Counted from the first letter of the stretch, positions 1 to 8,273 are shown. The stretch is 47,970 bases of DNA from Treponema sp. (GCA_024697295.1 JAILFZ010000077.1:1-47970), one strand, 5' to 3'. Translations and numbers: made by a program. Notes: generated from the sequence alone by a model not told the origin.

Positions 1-349
1 AGCCGTCGATCATTACAGAAGAAAATCCGCTTTCGATACAGTCCTTGCAGAGCTCAAAAGAACTTCCGTGGTCAAGGTGAAGAACTACAGGAATGTCATA
101 GCCGAGTTCGTGTGCATATTCAACTGCACCGCGTGCCATGTTTTTGAGAAGGTTTTTGTTGGCATATTTGCGTGCACCGGCAGAAACCTGGAGAATAACT
201 GGTGATTTTGTTTCTACGCAGGCCTGGATGATGGCCTGGAGCTGTTCCATATTGTTGAAATTGTAGGCAGGAATTGCGTATCCGCCTTTTATGGCCTTTG
301 CAAACATGTCTTTTGTGTTTACAAGCCCCAGTTCTTTGTAACTTGTCAT
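1..349 (-). CDS. fba: Class II fructose-bisphosphate aldolase, N-terminal part (cut by window edge)
   Basis: The reverse strand reads an open frame of 116 codons that begins MTSYKELGLVNTKDMF and runs off the left edge. It contains AIPAFNFNNMEQ near residue 25 and VVLHLDHG near residue 90, the segments that in class II aldolases line the active site and carry a zinc-ligand histidine and catalytic aspartate. The enzyme cleaves fructose-1,6-bisphosphate to dihydroxyacetone phosphate and glyceraldehyde-3-phosphate in cytoplasmic glycolysis. The ATG at 349 is preceded on the minus strand by AAGGAGA at a normal distance, which fixes the start. The rest of the protein lies outside the window. The family call is firm; the sugar specificity (fructose- versus tagatose-bisphosphate) cannot be settled from this fragment. 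Confidence 0.9.
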   Translation of the reverse strand, partial: MTSYKELGLVNTKDMFAKAIKGGYAIPAYNFNNMEQLQAIIQACVETKSPVILQVSAGARKYANKNLLKNMARGAVEYAHELGYDIPVVLHLDHGSSFELCKDCIESGFSSVMIDG

Positions 350-387
350 GAATAATCTCCTTTTAAAAATTAGTGTTTTACACGCTA

Positions 388-416
388 ATTATGATGTTGA
401 AAGTGCTAAAAATCAA
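388..416 (-). promoter_or_regulatory. Sigma-70-type promoter of the aldolase gene
   Basis: Reading the minus strand, TTGATT (416-411) and CATAAT (393-388) are separated by exactly 17 bases and point at the aldolase start, leaving a leader of about 30 bases that carries the Shine-Dalgarno site. A small palindrome, GTGT-AAA-ACAC, falls close to the predicted transcription start and could be an operator; that part is speculation. Confidence 0.55.
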
Positions 417-498
417 GTTGAATTGAAAATAAAATAAAAATATTCAAACAAAGAGTTTGACAAAGACGAAAGAGGAAAATATAATCAAAATGTTATTA

Positions 499-524
499 TA
501 ATTATTTTGATAATTGACCGATAA
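499..524 (+). promoter_or_regulatory. Sigma-28-like (flagellar) promoter for the flaA pair
   Basis: CCGATAA at 518-524 is a perfect flagellar sigma-28 -10 element. A weak -35 (TAAT, 499-502) lies 15 bases upstream, one base short of the usual 16. Transcription would start near 531, downstream of the in-frame ATG at 514, so translation must begin at a later ATG. The Shine-Dalgarno-led ATG at 568 fits. Confidence 0.6.
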
Positions 525-567
525 TAAAATGTCGTTTTGTAAAAAAAAACACATGAAGGAGTTTTTA

Positions 568-1353
568 ATGAAAAAAGGCGTAGTTCTTTTAACTAGTCTT
601 GCTCTTCTAGCAGCTTTCTGTGCTCCAGTTGTAGCTCAGCCTAGCAGTAGAGCAGTTGAAACTTTTATTGTTGATGATTTTGACAATAAGGGCGAAAAAA
701 ACGCTTACCAGCAGATGTCTGGCAGCGAACAGTGGACCTGGAACATCCAGACAAGCCGCAACATCAATAAAGATGGCGGTTTTCCAAAAATGGATTATTT
801 TGATGGTCAGCCTAATTCTCTTAAGGCACTTAATAAAGATAAAGAGTCTTCTCCAAAAGTTCTCGGCGTTAAGACAAGTTATCTGCGCAAAGGAGAAAAC
901 TGGTTCGAAGTTTATCCTGAACTTGACGGCAAGGCTTACGAAATTCCGTTCGTAGGAACAGCTACACAGATTGACTTCTGGGTTTGGGGGGCAAATTACC
1001 TTTACTATATCGATCTTCTCGTTCGTGACGCTGATGGTCGTGTTCATACTCTTCCTGCTGGAAATCTTGCATTCAACGGCTGGAAAAACCTTGTTGTAAC
1101 AGTTCCTGGTTATATCCGCCAGCACTCAAGACTCCGCTCAGGCCCGACAGAAATGACATTTGTAGGATTCAGAGTTCGTACAGATCCTGATGAATATGTT
1201 GATGATTTCAATATTTTCTTTGATCAGTTGAAGTATACAACCAACACATTGAGCAATATCTTTGACGGTTATGAACTTAAAGATATTGAATTCGGTGATT
1301 CAAGTTCAAAATCAAGCAGTTCTGGTTCTAGTTCTGCGGGAGATGCAAAATAA
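568..1353 (+). CDS. flaA: FlaA-family flagellar filament outer-layer protein
   Basis: Secreted protein of 261 residues: a signal peptide (MKKGVVLLTSLALLAAF, ending near AQP) and a FlaA domain with the typical stretches VLGVKTSYLRKGENWFEVYP, IDFWVWGANYLYYIDLLVRD, GNLAFNGWKNLVVTVP and FVGFRVRTDP. FlaA forms the outer sheath layer of the periplasmic flagellar filament of spirochaetes, around the FlaB core. The C-terminus is an unusual serine-rich tail (about 15 residues, SSSKSSSSGSSS). The start at 568 is preferred over the upstream in-frame ATG at 514 because 568 has AAGGAG upstream and begins the signal peptide, and 514 lies before the predicted transcript start. It overlaps the next gene by one base. 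It is shorter than classical FlaA, and resembles the tandem FlaA2-type pair of T. pallidum. Confidence 0.85.
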   Translation: MKKGVVLLTSLALLAAFCAPVVAQPSSRAVETFIVDDFDNKGEKNAYQQMSGSEQWTWNIQTSRNINKDGGFPKMDYFDGQPNSLKALNKDKESSPKVLGVKTSYLRKGENWFEVYPELDGKAYEIPFVGTATQIDFWVWGANYLYYIDLLVRDADGRVHTLPAGNLAFNGWKNLVVTVPGYIRQHSRLRSGPTEMTFVGFRVRTDPDEYVDDFNIFFDQLKYTTNTLSNIFDGYELKDIEFGDSSSKSSSSGSSSAGDAK

Positions 1354-2066
1354 TGAAAAAGTTACTTACAGCAGTTCTTGCTTTAACAGTTTCCGGCCTG
1401 GTGTTTGCACAGACTTCAAGCCTCTCAGAGCCTGATCCGACAGTAATCGGTGCAGATTCTGCAAAACAGGCCCTCCGCGAAATTTCTGTTGACCGCTTTG
1501 AAATTGAAGGTTCATGGAATTCGCATATTTCGCCAGACTATGGTGTAATCGCTTCAAGACTTTTTGATGGCAGTCCTGCAATGAAGGAACCTCTTAAAGG
1601 TGAAGAAGACGCAGAAGATACAAAGGTTCTTGGTGTAAAAGTTGAATTCTTCCGCCGTGGAGTTAACTCATTCTACATCAAGTCAGCACGCCCGATTCCA
1701 ATCGAAGGTGTTACTAAAACAATCAGCGTTTGGTGTGCAGGACGTAACATGAACCATGAAATTTACATCCTCGTTCAGGATTACTTTGGAAACAATTTTG
1801 AATTGTATCTCGGTAACCTTGGATTCAGCGGATGGAAAAAACTTACTGTAGCTGTTCCACCAACTCCGGATGGAGAACATGGAATTATCCAGCAGAGTGC
1901 TTACAATGGAGTTAAACCTGGACTTCGTATCCTTGGTTTCCGCATCGATTGTAACCCGATGCTCGCACGCGGTCAGTATTACTTATACTTTGACGACCTT
2001 CGCGCTGTAACAGATCTTTACGATCTTGAAAACCGCGACGAAGACGATATTATGGACGACTGGTAG
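1353..2066 (+). CDS. flaA: FlaA-family flagellar outer-layer protein, second paralogue
   Basis: A 237-residue FlaA paralogue, beginning with a signal peptide that ends at VFAQ near residue 20. It shares with its upstream neighbour the core segments VLGVKVEFFRRGVNSFYI, ISVWCAGRNMNHEIYILVQD, GNLGFSGWKKLTVAVP and ILGFRIDCNP. The ATG overlaps the stop codon of the first flaA gene (TAATG), so the two are translationally coupled and are probably made in a fixed ratio. It lacks the Ser-rich tail and ends in an acidic segment (NRDEDDIMDDW). By analogy with other treponemes it should sit in the periplasmic flagellar sheath; which paralogue is the major sheath protein cannot be told here. A full-length FlaA1 gene is probably elsewhere in the genome. 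Confidence 0.83.
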   Translation: MKKLLTAVLALTVSGLVFAQTSSLSEPDPTVIGADSAKQALREISVDRFEIEGSWNSHISPDYGVIASRLFDGSPAMKEPLKGEEDAEDTKVLGVKVEFFRRGVNSFYIKSARPIPIEGVTKTISVWCAGRNMNHEIYILVQDYFGNNFELYLGNLGFSGWKKLTVAVPPTPDGEHGIIQQSAYNGVKPGLRILGFRIDCNPMLARGQYYLYFDDLRAVTDLYDLENRDEDDIMDDW

Positions 2067-2080
2067 TCGTAACTTCTTCA

Positions 2081-2110
2081 AAAAAGGCCTGCGATGCAGG
2101 CCTTTTTTTT
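2081..2110 (+). terminator. Rho-independent terminator after the flaA pair
   Basis: Stem AAGGCCTGC / GCAGGCCTT with a three-base loop followed by eight T. A run of A precedes it, so it can also work for the convergent gene that ends at 2114. Confidence 0.9.
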
Positions 2111-2113
2111 GCT

Positions 2114-2854
2114 TTAAATCACTGTGTATAGTTTTGCCCGGCCGCTCATTCCGCTTTGTCGGATTAATCCCATTTTTAATAAAAGCCAGACTAAGAGCGG
2201 GTGGTAGGAGGCGTTTTTGGCCGCTCCTGCTTTTGAGTGTCCTTCATTCATCAACTGTTCGGCAAGTGCCTTCTGTAATTGCGGCTTTGTAAACTGGTTC
2301 CGGCATTCAACCGGAAGAAGTTTAATCCAGTCGGCCTTTGTTTTAAAAACCTTTTTTTCGTAAATCTGAACAAGCTGCCTGTCAAAAATAATCCAGTCTT
2401 TTAAATGACGCCTGCTTTTATTCAGTGTCTGAACCTTTTCTTTTGTCTTTTTTCTTATTTCCAGTTCTTCAATGTACAAAACTTCAAGCGTAAATCCTTT
2501 CTGTAAAAAATACGGATACATTCCGGTCATTGAGCGCAGGGCGGGGTAAATTGTCGGATGGTTTGCGCTTTTTCGGTTAGAAACCAGACTGCCGTCGGCC
2601 TGTATCGTTTTTATGGTTTTGTTTAATGCAACCGGATGAACGATTTTAATCTTTTTTTTATTTTGCAGCATGTATGCGGTCTTTTTGGCAAGTGACGAAA
2701 GGTTTGCGGTTTGAATCTCAATGGCGTCTCCGTTTCTGGTCTGAATGTCCAGAATAAAGGGTCCGTATTTTTGCTCTGTAAGTGAATCGTCTTCGAGTGC
2801 GTACATCTTTTTCAGCACTGCGTGAAGTGAAGTTTCGTTGTATGTATTTATCAT
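2114..2854 (-). CDS. Unrecognised 246-residue cytoplasmic protein
   Basis: I do not recognise this family with confidence. The 246-residue protein has no signal peptide or membrane segment. It has a predicted alpha/beta N-terminal half containing ILDIQTRNGDAIEIQTANLS (residues about 34-53), whose D...EIQ spacing faintly recalls PD-(D/E)XK nuclease-like cores, a basic middle (RKKTKEKVQTLNKSRRHLKDW), and a helical C-terminus rich in Leu (HPLLVWLLLKMGL). It stands alone between convergent flaA and divergent mraZ, with its own promoter. The nuclease idea is only a lead; a DNA- or RNA-binding role would fit the basic middle equally well. Confidence 0.7.
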   Translation of the reverse strand: MINTYNETSLHAVLKKMYALEDDSLTEQKYGPFILDIQTRNGDAIEIQTANLSSLAKKTAYMLQNKKKIKIVHPVALNKTIKTIQADGSLVSNRKSANHPTIYPALRSMTGMYPYFLQKGFTLEVLYIEELEIRKKTKEKVQTLNKSRRHLKDWIIFDRQLVQIYEKKVFKTKADWIKLLPVECRNQFTKPQLQKALAEQLMNEGHSKAGAAKNASYHPLLVWLLLKMGLIRQSGMSGRAKLYTVI

Positions 2855-2865
2855 TTTTACAAGTA

Positions 2866-2894
2866 ATTATAGCCGTTCTGATTAATTTGTTCAA
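2866..2894 (-). promoter_or_regulatory. Sigma-70-type promoter of the 2114-2854 gene
   Basis: On the minus strand TTGAAC (2894-2889), a 17-base spacer and a perfect TATAAT (2871-2866). The -10 ends 11 bases before the ATG, which leaves a predicted 5' leader of only four or five bases and no room for a Shine-Dalgarno site. Confidence 0.65.
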
Positions 2895-2931
2895 AATCTT
2901 AAAAAAAAGTTATTTTCGGAGAAAAAAGTGG

Positions 2932-2959
2932 TTGACTTTATGAATTTATTGGTTAAAAT
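2932..2959 (+). promoter_or_regulatory. Promoter of the division and cell-wall operon
   Basis: TTGACT (2932-2937), 16-base spacer, TAAAAT (2954-2959). The predicted start near 2966 places the MraZ repeats immediately downstream, in the untranslated leader. Confidence 0.6.
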
Positions 2960-2968
2960 ATTAATTAA

Positions 2969-3003
2969 GTGGGAAAAAGTGGGACAAAGTGGTAAATTAG
3001 TGG
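2969..3003 (+). promoter_or_regulatory. MraZ operator: GTGG repeats at 10-base period
   Basis: AAGTGGGA-type repeats recur with GTGG at 2969, 2979 and 2989 (exact 10-base spacing, one helical turn) and a fourth at 3000. MraZ is known to bind direct repeats of TGGG with 5-base gaps upstream of its own gene, so this predicts autoregulation of the whole operon. A further GTGG lies at 2928 next to the -35 box. Confidence 0.75.
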
Positions 3004-3004
3004 T

Positions 3005-3460
3005 ATGGAACTGTTAACAGGAGAATACAGGAATACGCTTGATGAAAAGGGACGAATCCTTTTTCCGTCAAAGCTTAGAACTGAGTTATTCAAAGATTCA
3101 GAAAAAAATGTTCTCATTGTTACACAGTCTTTTGACCGCTGTTTATGGCTTTATACTGTTGATGAATGGAAGACCCTGTCTTCTAAAATCATGGAAACAG
3201 CTTCTCCTTTTAACAAACAGAACCGACTTGTTTTGCGCAGTTTGATCGCTCCTGCCCAGGAAATTGAACTTGATAAAGCCGGCCGTCTTTCTGTTCCCCA
3301 GAGTCTGCGCGATTACGCGGGACTTTCCAAAGATTGCGTAATTCTTGGAATTAACAAGTATATGGAACTTTGGGACGCAGACACTTACGCTAAGTACCTT
3401 GAAGAAAACGATGACAGCATTAAGGATGCTGCAGAGGCTCTTAGTACAATAAGTCTGTGA
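3005..3460 (+). CDS. mraZ: MraZ transcriptional regulator
   Basis: A 151-residue MraZ with two SpoVT/AbrB-like swapped-hairpin repeats: GEYRNTLDEKGRILFPSKLR near the N-terminus and EIELDKAGRLSVPQSLRDYAG near residues 80-100. The second DKAGR motif matches the first DEKGR motif. MraZ proteins form ring-shaped oligomers that bind repeated TGGG elements upstream of the mra/dcw cluster and control it. The gene is the first in the operon and sits directly after four such repeats, a self-consistent autoregulatory unit. The start codon at 3005 lacks an obvious Shine-Dalgarno site (TTAGTGGT precedes it). The length is close to the 140-155 residues usual for the family. Confidence 0.95.
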   Translation: MELLTGEYRNTLDEKGRILFPSKLRTELFKDSEKNVLIVTQSFDRCLWLYTVDEWKTLSSKIMETASPFNKQNRLVLRSLIAPAQEIELDKAGRLSVPQSLRDYAGLSKDCVILGINKYMELWDADTYAKYLEENDDSIKDAAEALSTISL

Positions 3461-3509
3461 TTTTAACCGATCTGGTTTTACCGGTGCGGTTTATCGCGAG
3501 GAAAAGGTT

Positions 3510-4508
3510 TTGGAAGTTGTTCATACTCCGGTTTTGCTAAAGGAATGTTTGTCTTATTTAAGTCCTGCAGGCGAAAAGTTTGAGAGTGATGGCCTTATGA
3601 TTGATTCCACATTGGGTGAGGGTGGACATTCAAATGCGTTTCTTACGAAATTTCCAGGACTTCATATAATCGGTTTGGACGCTGATAAGACGATTCAATT
3701 GCGTGCCAGGGAGAGACTTGCTCCGTTTGGCGAACGTATGAATTTCTTTAACGGCTGGTTCAACGATTTTTACGAGAATTATGACATGTCTGCAAGAAGA
3801 CCTGACTTAATTCTCTTTGATTTAGGCATTAGTGTTTATCACTATGAAAAAAGTGGGAGGGGATTTTCTTTCCGTTACGACGAAGAGCTTGATATGCGGC
3901 TTAATACCGCTGAGGGGGAAAGCGCCAGTGACGTCGTTAATAACTGGAAAGAGAAGGAGCTGGCAGATGCAATCTATCTGTACAGCGATGAAAAATACAG
4001 CCGCCGGATTGCAAGAGCGATTGTAGAGGCCAGAAAGGGTGGAAAAATTACCTCTTCAAAAGCATTGGCCGGCATTATTTATGACTGTGTCCCTGGTGAT
4101 TACCGCCATGGACGCATTCATCCTGCAACCAGAACTTTTCAGGCGTTGCGAATCATCGTCAACAGCGAGTTGACCCGATTGCCTAAAGCGTTGCACAGGG
4201 CATTCAATGTCCTTAACGATGGCGGAAAAATGGGCGTGATTACTTTTCACAGCCTGGAAGACAAAATCGTTAAAAATTATTTTAGAAATCTTGGGCGCAA
4301 GTGTGTTTGTCCGCCTCAGCAGGCTGTGTGTACCTGCGGGGGAACCCCTTGTGCCGAAGTTTTAACAAGAAAACCGGTTGAGCCTACTGATGAGGAAGTG
4401 AAGGTAAATTCACCGAGCCGCAGTGCAAAGCTTCGGGTTGTCAGGAAGATCCGTGACGCGGGCGATGAAAGGATTGCCGGTGTTGGAATTGACGGCGGGA
4501 ATGAGTAA
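3510..4508 (+). CDS. rsmH: 16S rRNA (cytosine-1402-N4) methyltransferase RsmH
   Basis: A 332-residue S-adenosylmethionine-dependent methyltransferase (formerly MraW) that modifies C1402 in the decoding centre of 16S rRNA. Visible motifs are HTPVLLKECLSYL at the start, the SAM-binding loop DSTLGEGGHSNAFL near residue 33, the DLGIS motif near residue 105 and the C-terminal VITFHSLEDKIVKNYF segment. It starts with TTG at 3510, supported by the purine-rich GAGGAAAAGG upstream and by alignment to the conserved VxHxPVLL start. It follows mraZ by 49 bases and overlaps ftsL by one base (TAATG). Confidence 0.95.
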   Translation: MEVVHTPVLLKECLSYLSPAGEKFESDGLMIDSTLGEGGHSNAFLTKFPGLHIIGLDADKTIQLRARERLAPFGERMNFFNGWFNDFYENYDMSARRPDLILFDLGISVYHYEKSGRGFSFRYDEELDMRLNTAEGESASDVVNNWKEKELADAIYLYSDEKYSRRIARAIVEARKGGKITSSKALAGIIYDCVPGDYRHGRIHPATRTFQALRIIVNSELTRLPKALHRAFNVLNDGGKMGVITFHSLEDKIVKNYFRNLGRKCVCPPQQAVCTCGGTPCAEVLTRKPVEPTDEEVKVNSPSRSAKLRVVRKIRDAGDERIAGVGIDGGNE

Positions 4509-4807
4509 TGAAAAAACGTGAATTCAAAGTAAAAATGATTGCACTGATTGCAACTCTTTTGATTCCACTGCTGCTCGTCCTGCAGGCTTTTCAGGCGCAC
4601 AGATACAAAAAACTGCGTGCCGAAATACGCAGTCTTGAAGACAAACAGGTTGAACTTGTTGAACAGAATAAAAAGCTGATTTCAGAAATCAGTGTGCTGT
4701 CGAGCTCGGAACGAATTGAAAAAATTGCCGAAGACGAGCTTGGAATGCACAAAGCGGGCACAAATGATATTGTCCGCGTAGAAATAAAAGGGGAAGAAAA
4801 AAAGTAA
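4508..4807 (+). CDS. ftsL: FtsL/DivIC-like septum protein
   Basis: A 99-residue bitopic membrane protein: basic N-terminus, one membrane segment (about residues 10-27, MIALIATLLIPLLLVLQAF), then a coiled coil with heptad character (LRAEIRSLEDKQVELVEQNKKLISEI) and a short tail (ERIEKIAEDELGM). This plan, and the position between rsmH and murF, identify FtsL, which pairs with DivIC/FtsB and FtsQ at the division site to activate septal wall synthesis. The ATG overlaps the rsmH stop. The family diverges strongly in sequence, so context carries much of the weight; the ELGM end resembles DivIC/FtsB too. Confidence 0.8.
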   Translation: MKKREFKVKMIALIATLLIPLLLVLQAFQAHRYKKLRAEIRSLEDKQVELVEQNKKLISEISVLSSSERIEKIAEDELGMHKAGTNDIVRVEIKGEEKK

Positions 4808-4811
4808 GTTT

Positions 4812-6284
4812 ATGGGTGTTCTTGCTGCTGACACAAATCATCAAAATTCTCTTCTTGATATGGCGTCTTTACTGGATGCCGTTGACGGTTCTGTCATCGG
4901 GGACAGTTTTGATTCATCTTTTTTTTATTTTTCTTCCGTTGTAACTGACAGCAGAAATGTTGTAAAAGGCTCTCTTTTTGTTCCTCTTATTGGAACTCAG
5001 CAGGACGGTCACAAATACATTCCTTCAGCTCTGGAAAAGGGTGCGTCAGTTGTTTTTGTCCAGAAATGTGCATTTAAAGCTGATGCAGAAACTTTTGAAA
5101 ATTATTCGGTTCAAAATCCGGAAACTGCATTCATTCTCGTAAAAGACTGCATGAAGGCCCTTCAGGACGCTGCCCGTGCCTACGTAGAAAAATTCCCTGA
5201 CCTTATCAGAATCAGCGTTACAGGCTCGAGCGGAAAAACTACTACCAAAGAAATTCTTGCTTCAATCATGAAGAACAAATATAACCTTGTCTGCAATAAG
5301 GGTAACCTGAACAGCGAGACAGGACTTCCGTTGTCATGTTTTGAGATCAGGGCTGAACACCAGATGGCCATTCTCGAAATGGGAATGAACCGCAAAAACG
5401 AAATCAAAGAAATTGCCTCTGTCTTTAAGCCGCAGCACGCGATTATTACAAACATCGGCCGTGCTCATATCGGCATTTTAAAAACCCGCAAAAATATCGC
5501 CCGCGAAAAGAAAAATGTATTCAATTACATTAAAAAGGACGGCTTTGCCGTTATTCCATACGCTGACGATTTTGTAAAATTCTTAGGTCGCGGCGTAAAG
5601 GGCAAAAAAATCTACTACGGATATGACTGTCCCGGCGATGAAGTAAAACTGCTTGAAGACCGCGGAATCTTTGGTACTGATTTTGAAGTTTGCGGCACAA
5701 AAATGAATATAGCCCTTCCGGGTAAGTACAACTTTTTGAATGCGCTTTCCTGCGTAAAACTTGCACTTGCTCTTGGAGTTGATGCTGATTCAATTAAAAA
5801 AGGTGTTGAAGAAGTAAAAGCCCTCGGCGGAAGAAGCCACATTATCAAAGGTTATTACACAATTCTTGAAGACTGCTATAACGCAAATCCAGATTCTATG
5901 GAAAAGGTTCTGGAATTGTCTTCAGGTTTGACTGGATTTAAAAATAAGATTTTTGTTCTGGGAAGTATGCTCGAACTTGGCACACTGTCCGAAGAAGCTC
6001 ACAAAAAGGCAGGTCAGCAGGCACTTCAAGGCGGTGCAAATCTGATTGCATTTGTGGGTAAGGATATGCGTGCAGGTTATGATGAAGCTCTTAAATTATC
6101 TTGCGGTAACAAAAATCTTCGCCTTGAATATTTTGAAAATCACGACGATGAGTCGATTAAAAATATTGCTGAACTCGTAAAAGGCTTTGCCTGTAAAGGT
6201 GATTTGATTCTTTTAAAGGGCAGTAACGGAATCGGTTTGAGCCGTCTTGTACCTCTTTTGGACAAGGAGGGCAGCGGTGTCTGA
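4812..6284 (+). CDS. murF: UDP-MurNAc-tripeptide--D-Ala-D-Ala ligase MurF
   Basis: A 490-residue Mur ligase that adds D-Ala-D-Ala to the UDP-MurNAc-tripeptide in the cytoplasm, using ATP. Seen are the N-terminal substrate domain (VVTDSRNVVKGSLFVPL near residue 43), the ATP-binding GSSGKTTTKE (about 138-147), AILEMGMNRKNEI, the NIGRAHIG segment, NALSCVKLALALG and the C-terminal-domain EDCYNANPDSM near residue 355, all typical of MurF rather than MurE or MurD. It lies four bases after ftsL, and its 3' end overlaps ftsW by eight bases. The neighbouring dcw members ftsI, murE, mraY, murD, murG and murC are absent here and must be elsewhere. Confidence 0.95.
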   Translation: MGVLAADTNHQNSLLDMASLLDAVDGSVIGDSFDSSFFYFSSVVTDSRNVVKGSLFVPLIGTQQDGHKYIPSALEKGASVVFVQKCAFKADAETFENYSVQNPETAFILVKDCMKALQDAARAYVEKFPDLIRISVTGSSGKTTTKEILASIMKNKYNLVCNKGNLNSETGLPLSCFEIRAEHQMAILEMGMNRKNEIKEIASVFKPQHAIITNIGRAHIGILKTRKNIAREKKNVFNYIKKDGFAVIPYADDFVKFLGRGVKGKKIYYGYDCPGDEVKLLEDRGIFGTDFEVCGTKMNIALPGKYNFLNALSCVKLALALGVDADSIKKGVEEVKALGGRSHIIKGYYTILEDCYNANPDSMEKVLELSSGLTGFKNKIFVLGSMLELGTLSEEAHKKAGQQALQGGANLIAFVGKDMRAGYDEALKLSCGNKNLRLEYFENHDDESIKNIAELVKGFACKGDLILLKGSNGIGLSRLVPLLDKEGSGV

Positions 6285-7443
6285 TTTTAAGTTTTTTGCT
6301 GATAAGCCGACTTCAACTTACCGCAAAAGTGATACAACTCTTGTTATTCTGACCTTTTTGCTTTGGGCTGTAGGTATTGTAACGTTGTATTTCTGTTCAT
6401 CGGGATACGGAACACGCGCATTCAACAATCCGTTCCACTTTGTCCAGAGGCAACTGATTGCTTCTCTGGTTGGTTTTTGTGCAATGATTTTTCTTGCGTG
6501 CCTTGATGTTGAAAAACTTAGAAAAATTCTTCCGATAATTGTAATTGGAAGTGTAATTTTGTGCCTGTTGACCTTTGTGCCTGGAATCGGTGTAGAGCGT
6601 AAGGGTGCAAGACGCTGGCTGAGAATCCCGTATTTTTCGACATTCCAGCCTTCTGAAGCAATTAAGTTTGCCATGGTTTTGTATCTGGCAAACCTTTTTG
6701 ACAAACAGGAAAAACTTCCTGAAGAAGAAAAGTCTGTTTTTCCGGCATTTTTGGGTCTGATAATTTTTACCCTGATAATTTTTGCCCAGCAGGATTTTTC
6801 TACAGGTGTTTTTGTTTTGTGCGTGGGGCTCGTTATGTTCTACGCAACAGGAGCCAAACTTGCGTGGTTTATTCCGTTTGCAGGTCTCGGCCTTCCTGCT
6901 GCAGCGCTCATGATTCTTTTAAAACCGTACCGCGTTCATCGTTTGACAGCTTTTCTGGCTCAGGACGATTATCAGCAGAGTTACAATTATCAGATAATCA
7001 ATGCCAAAAAGGCCATCACACACGGTGGATTTTGGGGCCAGGGCGTCGGAACGGGCTTAACAAAAATTACAAATGTTCCGGAAATTCAGTCGGACTATGT
7101 TTTTGCCGGCTGGAGCGAAGCCATGGGACTTGTTGGAGTTGCAATTTATTTTGTTCTCCTTGGTCTTTTTGCATGGAGAATTATAAAAGTAAGTTTGTCA
7201 TGCGGAAACAGATTTGCTGCAATCGCATGTTTTGGATTTGGAGTAACTATTGTTGCGCAGTCCATTCTGAATATTGCTGTTGTCGGCGGTGCTCTGCCTT
7301 CAACGGGAATCCCACTCCCGTTCTTTAGTTCGGGTGGTTCATCAATAATTTTCACACTCGCAATGTGTGGATTTATTATAAATGCGTCAGGAATTGAAAA
7401 AAGTGATGTATACGAAAATGTAAGCGGAGAATTTAATATATGA
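6277..7443 (+). CDS. ftsW: FtsW septal peptidoglycan polymerase
   Basis: SEDS-family membrane protein of 388 residues with about ten hydrophobic segments. Family signatures are GIGVERKGARRWL, FQPSEAIKFAMVLYLA, QQDFSTGVFVL, and near the C-terminus GGALPSTGIPLPFFSSGGSS. FtsW polymerises lipid II glycan strands at the septum together with a class B PBP. The frame extends further upstream, but the GTG at 6277 is chosen because AAGGAGG lies six bases before it and the encoded start SDFKFFADKP precedes the first membrane segment sensibly. The gene overlaps the murF end. RodA is the close relative; the location between murF and ftsQ favours FtsW. Confidence 0.92.
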   Translation: MSDFKFFADKPTSTYRKSDTTLVILTFLLWAVGIVTLYFCSSGYGTRAFNNPFHFVQRQLIASLVGFCAMIFLACLDVEKLRKILPIIVIGSVILCLLTFVPGIGVERKGARRWLRIPYFSTFQPSEAIKFAMVLYLANLFDKQEKLPEEEKSVFPAFLGLIIFTLIIFAQQDFSTGVFVLCVGLVMFYATGAKLAWFIPFAGLGLPAAALMILLKPYRVHRLTAFLAQDDYQQSYNYQIINAKKAITHGGFWGQGVGTGLTKITNVPEIQSDYVFAGWSEAMGLVGVAIYFVLLGLFAWRIIKVSLSCGNRFAAIACFGFGVTIVAQSILNIAVVGGALPSTGIPLPFFSSGGSSIIFTLAMCGFIINASGIEKSDVYENVSGEFNI

Positions 7444-8273
7444 GTGACTTTGCCTTTAAAGCCTATGATGGATTTGAAACTTCTCAAAAAAAAGCAGATT
7501 CAAAAGGTAAGATTTTAAAAATTTTATTTGCCATTCTGCTCTCTCTTTTACTCATTGAGGTTGTTGTTTATCTCTTTGTAGTTCCTGCACTCGGCAATGT
7601 TAGAATTTCAATCAGCGGCCTCAACAACTGCTGTGAACAGGAAATTGTCAGGGCTTGCGGCGAACGTCTTGCAAACAATTATTTAAAATTCAACGCTGAA
7701 GAAATCCGCTCTGTAGTTGCAAGCATTCCTGGAGTTGAAGACGTAACAGTCAGCAGAAGGTTTCCAGACCGAGTTTTTATCAACGTAGTGGAAAGAAAAC
7801 CTGTTGCAGTAACATTTATTAACACAGAAGACCGCACAATACCTATTCAAATTGATAAAAATGGAGTATTATTTCCTATAAAGTCTGCAGCTGTTCCTAA
7901 GGACGGTTCAGTACCAATTATTTCCGGAATTCCTGTTGATAATATTCCGGAGGGAATGCGAATTCCGTCAAAATATCATTTGCTGATTGATCAGATTACT
8001 CAGATTCAATCGATTAACAAAAAGTATTTTGCCGCTGTTTCAGAAATTCGTGTAGTTCCAAGAGAATTTGGTAATTATGAACTTGAACTTTTTCCGGTTC
8101 GGGCTCATTTGAAAGTGCTCGCTGACCGTGTTCTTAACGAAGAAACTCTGCAGAAAATGATGGTTACTCTGGATGTTGTACGTGGCCTGGACTCAGGCGT
8201 AGATCAGATTGATCTGCGTTACGGTTCGGTTTCTTACCACTCAAACGGGTCCAGAACAGGAGTATTTTTTTGA
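7440..8273 (+). CDS. ftsQ: FtsQ/DivIB cell-division protein
   Basis: A 277-residue bitopic protein: about 23 cytoplasmic residues, one membrane segment (ILFAILLSLLLIEVVVYLFV), then a POTRA domain (VRISISGLNNCCEQEIVRA to VVERKPVAVTFI) and a FtsQ beta domain. FtsQ links the FtsL-DivIC pair with the cytoplasmic division ring from the periplasmic side. The start overlaps the ftsW stop as ATGA, and the stop overlaps the TTG start of ftsA, so the three are tightly coupled. The sequence VSRRFPDRVFINVVERKP is the characteristic end of the POTRA domain. Confidence 0.9.
   Translation: MSDFAFKAYDGFETSQKKADSKGKILKILFAILLSLLLIEVVVYLFVVPALGNVRISISGLNNCCEQEIVRACGERLANNYLKFNAEEIRSVVASIPGVEDVTVSRRFPDRVFINVVERKPVAVTFINTEDRTIPIQIDKNGVLFPIKSAAVPKDGSVPIISGIPVDNIPEGMRIPSKYHLLIDQITQIQSINKKYFAAVSEIRVVPREFGNYELELFPVRAHLKVLADRVLNEETLQKMMVTLDVVRGLDSGVDQIDLRYGSVSYHSNGSRTGVFF

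Noticed and set aside
514-567. Upstream start of the first flaA gene at 514
   Set aside because: It overlaps the sigma-28 -10 element and has no ribosome-binding site; the signal peptide starts at 568.
607-1125. 172-codon frame antisense to flaA
   Set aside because: Complement of a clear FlaA gene; no start signal.
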